64,000 nucleotides of DNA from contig OX393568.1 in NCBI GenBank assembly GCA_947652115.1, positions 16,657,020-16,721,019 of the forward strand. The letters are read 5' to 3'. The stretch is from Blastomussa wellsi. Its lineage: Eukaryota; Cnidaria; Anthozoa; Scleractinia; Plerogyridae. Below, piece after piece: positions 58,950 through 64,000 of this stretch. The translations under genes were made by a program, and so were the position numbers. Positions within the stretch are counted from its first letter, which is position 1, and each line of letters starts with the position of its first letter. Under the pieces are notes generated by a model that saw nothing but the letters and a program-made list of their open reading frames with translations, was not told where the DNA came from and did no database searches.

Positions 58950-60720
58950 ATGTCATATTTAACGCGAATGATTTCACCGTGGCGCTTGAAGAATTTATTA
59001 AACGATTTGAGAAGCGCAGTAGTGTTGAAGCCCTTGGTGATGAAGACGTGAAGAAAGACTACGAAGCCTGTCTATAAAGTCCAATTTGGATGAGCAAATT
59101 CTAGCATATCGCACCAACTGAGATATGTAAACACCATAGGCCGGATTGGCTGGAATGTTGCTGTCCATATGAGGAAAGGTTACAATCCGGAATGAAAAGT
59201 CATCTCTCTTGTCGTAGTCACTTATACGACAAGGTGTGTTGTCGTCTCCCTGAATGATCTTAATGTCAAGATAACACACTTCATTTGAAGCCAAGGTAGT
59301 GTTTTTCAGTTCCAGTTCTGACGGATAAAATTCGTGGATACAATTTCCAAAATTTGCATTGTTGACGCTGAATAAATCGTCGATATAGTGAAAGGTATTG
59401 CTGAATGTTGCGGCCTTGACATGTCTTGTTTCATAGTTTTTAGCATGAAGTCGTACTCGAAAGTGTGGAGAAAGAGATCAGCCAATAAAGGCGCACTGTT
59501 AGTGCCCATTGGTATACCAATAACTTGCCGAAAAACTGAGTTTCCGAAACGGACATAGATGTTGTCGATAAGAAGGTCAATAGCACAGCAAAGTTCTCTA
59601 CAAGAAAAGTAACTGTATTTTGACGACTTCTTATCATTTGTCCAGAAAGTGTGGTAGTTATTGGTTGCAATGAAACTCTTTCCTCTGGTGCTAAAAACTC
59701 TTTCCAGTAGATCATGCAGTTGAAGTTTAAGTTTGGCGTGCGGTAGGCCTGTATATAGAGTTGAAAAGTCCCAAGTGCTTAACTTGTTTAGCGAAAGTTG
59801 TTTGTCTTGCAAAGTGCGAAGTACATCCAGTGAGTTGTTGATGATCCACGTGCTGTTAATACTTGTTCTTTGTAGAATAGTTTTACAATAAGCATGAGAA
59901 TGATTTTTAACTAGTTTGAGGCAATTAGTAATTAATTTAGATAGTTTAGTAGTGGTACAAGAACTTGATCCTGCAATAAATCGTGCTTTGTATGGTGTTT
60001 TGTGAAGCTTAGGTATCCAATACATTTGAGGCAAATTTTTCTCCTTCTGATGTAATGTGATGATGAATAAGTCGTCCAAAGTTGTTGTGTGGTTCCGTAT
60101 AACTTCATCAGCTGTGACGTCTTGAGCTTCATATGTGGAGTTGATGGTAGTGCTAGAATTAATTCCAAGTTCTTCCATTAGAGTTTGCATGTAATAATAC
60201 TTTCAAACAAAAATGATGTTGTTTCCAGCTTTATCAGCAGGGACTAGAACATACTTTTCGTGTAGCTCATTCAAATACGCCTTGACGTGACTGTCTTCTA
60301 AGACTTGAGGACTACCAGAAAATTTGCGATGCTGTAAGGTGTTGATTCTCTTATTGATGATGAGTTTTACTTTCTCGGACCATTCCTCCAATGCTGACAC
60401 TTGGGCACCTTCTCGTTTACTCCATTTCTTGGTGTAATCATCTACAGCCATTGTTAAGATCTTCTTGTTAAGGTTCCAATCGATTGTACTCTGCTCTCTG
60501 TATTTCAGTCCTTTCTCGAGTAGACGTCTAAGTCTTCTGTTCTGAACAATACGCAGGTCACCGGTTATAACATGGCCATTAGGTTCGTAACGAAAGGCGG
60601 AAGATTCGCAGTCGCACGATGAAGTTGCAGTATTAAAATATAGCTCTTTTAGTTTTAAGACTGACCAGTACAAAGTCGTCAAGAAGCCACACACGAACAA
60701 GCGGCCATATTACTTGTCTA
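58950..60720 (-). mobile_element. Penelope-type retroelement without visible endonuclease
   Basis: Three minus-strand frames (60203..60700, 59306..60190, 58998..59294) form one protein broken by a TGA near 60202 and a frameshift near 59415. It probably sits inside the piggyBac-like unit 57594..61259. No GIY-YIG motif or terminal repeat was found at either side. Confidence 0.8.
58998..60700 (-). pseudogene. Penelope-type reverse transcriptase, broken
   Basis: The N-terminal part has [18 protein letters not shown] motifs: YWIPKLHKTPYKARFIAGSS, STWDFSTLYTGLPHAKLK, IDNIYVRFGNSVFRQVIGIP, MGTNSAPLLADLFLHTFEYD. After a frameshift the catalytic YIDD appears (HYIDDLFSVNN, ~59370..59400), then VCYLDIKIIQGDD, MDSNIPANPAYGVYISQLVR, YARICSS. 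The RT closely resembles Penelope-like elements with GTxxAPLxADLF and NPAYGVYxSQLVR blocks. It differs strongly from the RT at 28501..29446, so two lineages are present here. Confidence 0.85.
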
Positions 60721-62780
60721 CTGAACATTCACTGAAAGGAAAGCACGTGTTTTTGCAATGCGCCCATGGTATGGCTGTTAGATGAAACCGCAAAAAACAC
60801 TGCACCGTAAATGTAATGTTGATCAAAGTGTGGTGCAACGGTTGTGAACGTCATCTGACGGAAATCTTACCTTTACTTTTATCTTCAATAATTACTTTCT
60901 ATGTAAATTGACAAGGCAAGACAAGGAGTAAGTTTCTTGCTGAAATCAAACACATATTTTGTCAATTTATTTCCTTGGGCAACTTGTTCAAAACACTGAC
61001 ACAACACTAAAAGTTAGTCGCCTGTTGACGACTAGCTATTATTATTGGCGAACAGTGAGTCGTAATTTTGGATGCTGCAATGATGCATTTTTTGTGATCA
61101 ACTGAGCGTTAATTTGCATTGTATATTTACCACACAAGTCACTGACCAAGTTTCATGGACTTATTTTAATATTAAATTCTCCATAAATTTTTTAAATTCC
61201 CACTTAGAAACATTTGTAAAATTCCAAAATTAATTCAGGTTGTAAAGGGCTAAAAGTGAAAAAAAAAACATTAAAAATTTGTTTATCTGTGTATAATAGT
61301 GGTAGTTAATACCCCTAAACTACATCTTGTATGGGGTAGTTTAGTACAGTTGCATTTGCATATGCCATAAATTGTGTTAGGTAGAAAGTGTTAAAAAGTT
61401 TTGTGGTGGCCAATCAAGTCACAAATAGGGGGGAGATTAAAAAATTCAAAGAAATCATCATCACCACCATCGCTAGTATCACTGCCACCTGTCCGAATTG
61501 CAAATGATCGTTCATCATTTTCTGTTTCAGAGTAACAAATTATATACTGGTAATCAACATTCATGACAGAAGGCTTTGATCATACCTGGAATGTCATGCC
61601 AATTTCCCCTTCTTCTGATGCAAAGGCTTTCCCAAGCCCAAGAGTCCCATGTGTTGATATGGGAACATTATGGAACAACATCGATGTGTTGCCTTTTCTG
61701 AATGACTGATGACCATATCATATTTGAAATGATGATTTAATATATCAGGTGATGCAAAACAAATGTGATCCCTTGCACGTAAAACAAAAGAATTGAAAAT
61801 ATTAAAATGAGAACACCCTGAACCCTCTTAAAGGAACTTTTTATAGTTGATACATGATTGCAGAAAAATTTGTCAAATCTGTTTCAATATTCCTTATTCA
61901 TAGCCATTCATCTTCCTTCTTGGTTGCTACCTCCATCTCTGGTGTAATGCATATTAGAGCTTTCTTTGGTGTGAAGGCAATTTTATAAATTTAACACAAA
62001 AATGCAAAGGTGCTATTAGACCCTAGCTTACTGTTGAAACAAGGTCAATACCAGGCAGTATCAGGATGACTTTGGTACTGATAGCATCTCTAATAATTCT
62101 GTGTCTTGTAAATCAGCTTTCTTTCTTTTAGGTTACTAAATATTGGTGAAAGCTTTAGGAAAACAGCCAGTTGGTAAACCCAAAGTGTTTCTTTCACCCT
62201 ATACTGCCCCTACAATTTTCTCTTTATCACATTTCTCACTCATAGTTCTCACACCTTGAAAGGTCTTGAATTTTGTCTTCAACCTTGAATTGAACGAATA
62301 TTGAGATGTCCTAAGAAAAAATGGTCAACTTATGCTTGTTGCTAAGTCTAATGCTCTGAAGAAGGTCGCTAGACATAAAATTATTGCCTTTAAAAAAAGA
62401 GACAGTTAAAACAACTTACACTTACCTGCAAAGTTAGGTTTCTTTGAGAGACTGCAACAGCCATTGCATGATTATTGAACCAAAACCAATAAACAGTGGG
62501 TATTGGCTGTAATGATACCATAAGAAAATGTTTTACGCAGATGACTTGAATTTCTGAGAAATAAGATCAAGGTCTTGTGTGGTTAATAATCCCTGGATTT
62601 TTTTGGCCAAAAGTTGTACAAACCTTGTTGCCCTCCATTCTCTCCCCTATAGCTATTGCACCACTATCATCATTCTTTAATCTTATAAATGCAATTCCTT
62701 GCATTGTCTCAGTACGAAGTAGTGCTGTACCTTGCCCCATTGGGCATGGGACATAATTTAGTCACAATCATAATACACGC
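60721..62780. other. Gene-free stretch with a possible transposon end
   Basis: AT-rich, no open frame above ~60 codons. It holds the candidate piggyBac-like right end near 61246..61259. Possibly upstream region of the 62859 reading frame. Confidence 0.45.
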
Positions 62781-62858
62781 TTGGAAATTTTGACCTCAAA
62801 TTGGGCCAAATGCTTTTTGGCCGCGAGAGGACTGGGCATGTATACAAAAAAATCCAAT

Positions 62859-63479
62859 ATGGCGGCCCAAAATGAGCCTGACACGGAAGAGCTTATTAAT
62901 GGGATCAAAGGAGCATTAAACCGTCAGAAATCGCAATTCCAACGCCGGATTTCAAATGTGCACAAGTTGAAAGATCTTGATCAAACATTCAAAGCGCTAG
63001 AGCAAGTGGCTGAAGCTGTTGTCAAAGGCAAATTTGGTCCTATTCGCTATCGACATGAGCATGAAATCAATCATGTATATCCAATGTTGGAGCGTACAAT
63101 GATACGAGTTAAGAATGGAATAAATAGACGCCTTACGCCACGAATGAGTAAACTCCATCCTTGGATGATCTGTTTCGATATTGCGATTCCACAGGAGGTG
63201 TTCAGTCTATTACACAAAGGGATAATAAATCGCACAAGTTATGGTGTAGATGTTTTGGAGAAGCCTGGTTTAGTGACAATAACATTCACCAATATGAGAA
63301 GACTGTGTGCTCTTTTCAATAAATTTGAGGACTGCGAAGGATTTACAAAGGAGCTAGGAGCTGGAAAAGGGGTTGATGACAGCAAGAATGGAATTCTAAG
63401 ATACAATTTTAAACAGGAAATCTTGAAATTTAATTTCCATTATGGGTACTGGAATGCATTTGGCATCAGTCAGCATTGA
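62859..63479 (+). CDS. Unrecognised protein-coding candidate, ~206 residues
   Basis: The ATG at 62859 has a good context (AATATGG) and starts MAAQNEPDTEELINGIKGAL. An upstream ATG at 62781 is also in frame. The product is basic and helical with KDLDQTFKALEQVAEAVVKG, YRHEHEINHVYPMLERTMIR and LRYNFKQEILKFNFHYGYWN. There are no transmembrane or signal segments and no known motif. The frame is uninterrupted and followed by a hairpin repeat. It may be a lineage-specific gene or an ORF of an unrecognised mobile element. Confidence 0.5.
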   Translation: MAAQNEPDTEELINGIKGALNRQKSQFQRRISNVHKLKDLDQTFKALEQVAEAVVKGKFGPIRYRHEHEINHVYPMLERTMIRVKNGINRRLTPRMSKLHPWMICFDIAIPQEVFSLLHKGIINRTSYGVDVLEKPGLVTITFTNMRRLCALFNKFEDCEGFTKELGAGKGVDDSKNGILRYNFKQEILKFNFHYGYWNAFGISQH

Positions 63480-63499
63480 AACAGGAACAATGCATATAT

Positions 63500-63577
63500 G
63501 AATGATCATTGCAGTTATGAACACTACTTTCATTTTCATTACTGATTAAGTAGTGTTCACAACTGCAATGATCATTC
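63500..63577. repeat. Fold-back repeat after the 62.9-kb reading frame
   Basis: GAATGATCATTGCAGTTATG AACACTACTT is inverted as AAGTAGTGTTCACAACTGCA ATGATCATTC around an 18-bp spacer. It begins 20 bp after the stop codon, so it would lie in the 3' UTR. Confidence 0.85.
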
Positions 63578-64000
63578 ACATATTCATTCTTTAATCCTCT
63601 GAGTTCAAACGTAGGATTTTCATATAATTATTCTCACAGAAACAGGAACAGTTTATTTTCCAGTGTGGACTGGATGTGTGCAGTGGTACATGTACAGTCT
63701 TGGGTTGTAACAAGTTCAGACAACATTATACATTTTAGCTATCTAGAATAGTTTCATGCTGGATTTTATGATTTTATACACTTGAATTGAGCATTCATTG
63801 ATTGTGTTGTATGAAATAACCTCATTGAAATGGTCGCCAACTTAAAGATAAAACAGGGGTTGTAATCTTTAGCAGGATCACAAAAAATTAAATTCTTCTA
63901 TTATAACTTGTCAGCTCTGGAGATATAAAAATCTTTATGATCCCTTTAAGAAATAAAGGCTGACATTGTTTCTGTTATTTTCTTCCTGCAACTTTTTGAC

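Overview
The window is nuclear DNA of an animal, most likely an anthozoan cnidarian such as a stony coral. The evidence is spliced genes with GT..AG introns, AT-rich introns, many short fold-back transposons, and Penelope-like and BEL/Pao retroelements. No bacterial gene organisation is present. The species call is inference; no species marker was identified.

The backbone is one large gene on the + strand. Eighteen exons between 1136 and 39167 encode the last ~896 residues of an ABCC4 (MRP4)-type ABC transporter: the end of nucleotide-binding domain 1, the second membrane domain, nucleotide-binding domain 2 and a C-terminus ending in ESTV. All exon phases join. The first membrane domain and the start of the Walker A motif lie upstream of the window. 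The intron between exons 9 and 10 (11100..30756) is 19.7 kb. On the opposite strand it holds a broken class A GPCR copy (~11834..12700), a LINE fragment (13097..13457), a decayed BEL/Pao retrotransposon (14546..21757) interrupted by a THAP-domain DNA transposon (19080..20710), and an intact single-exon gene for a multi-pass membrane protein of unknown function (25268..26884). On the + strand it holds a 5'-truncated Penelope-like element (28497..30155) with a hammerhead-ribozyme-like motif.

Downstream of the ABC gene (39.2-64 kb) the window is mostly mobile DNA: a GIY-YIG Penelope fragment with a second kind of hammerhead-like motif (41370..41950), two non-LTR retrotransposons (42640..44100, and 51238..54215 with a 915-codon open frame), three ~165-bp tandem units (45376..45871), a 1.4-kb transposon rich in TTCACG/CGTGAA (48341..49734), piggyBac remains (56671..58085), another Penelope-type reverse transcriptase (58950..60720) and an unrecognised ~206-codon gene candidate (62859..63479).

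The only genes that look functional are the ABC transporter, the 538-residue membrane protein and possibly the 62.9-kb reading frame. The rest records nested insertions, several with readable target-site duplications. The strongest leads are the small hammerhead-like motifs next to Penelope GIY-YIG domains, the BEL/Pao copy that has precisely lost its reverse-transcriptase core, and the intronless antisense membrane gene with a near-identical 137-bp partial copy nearby.
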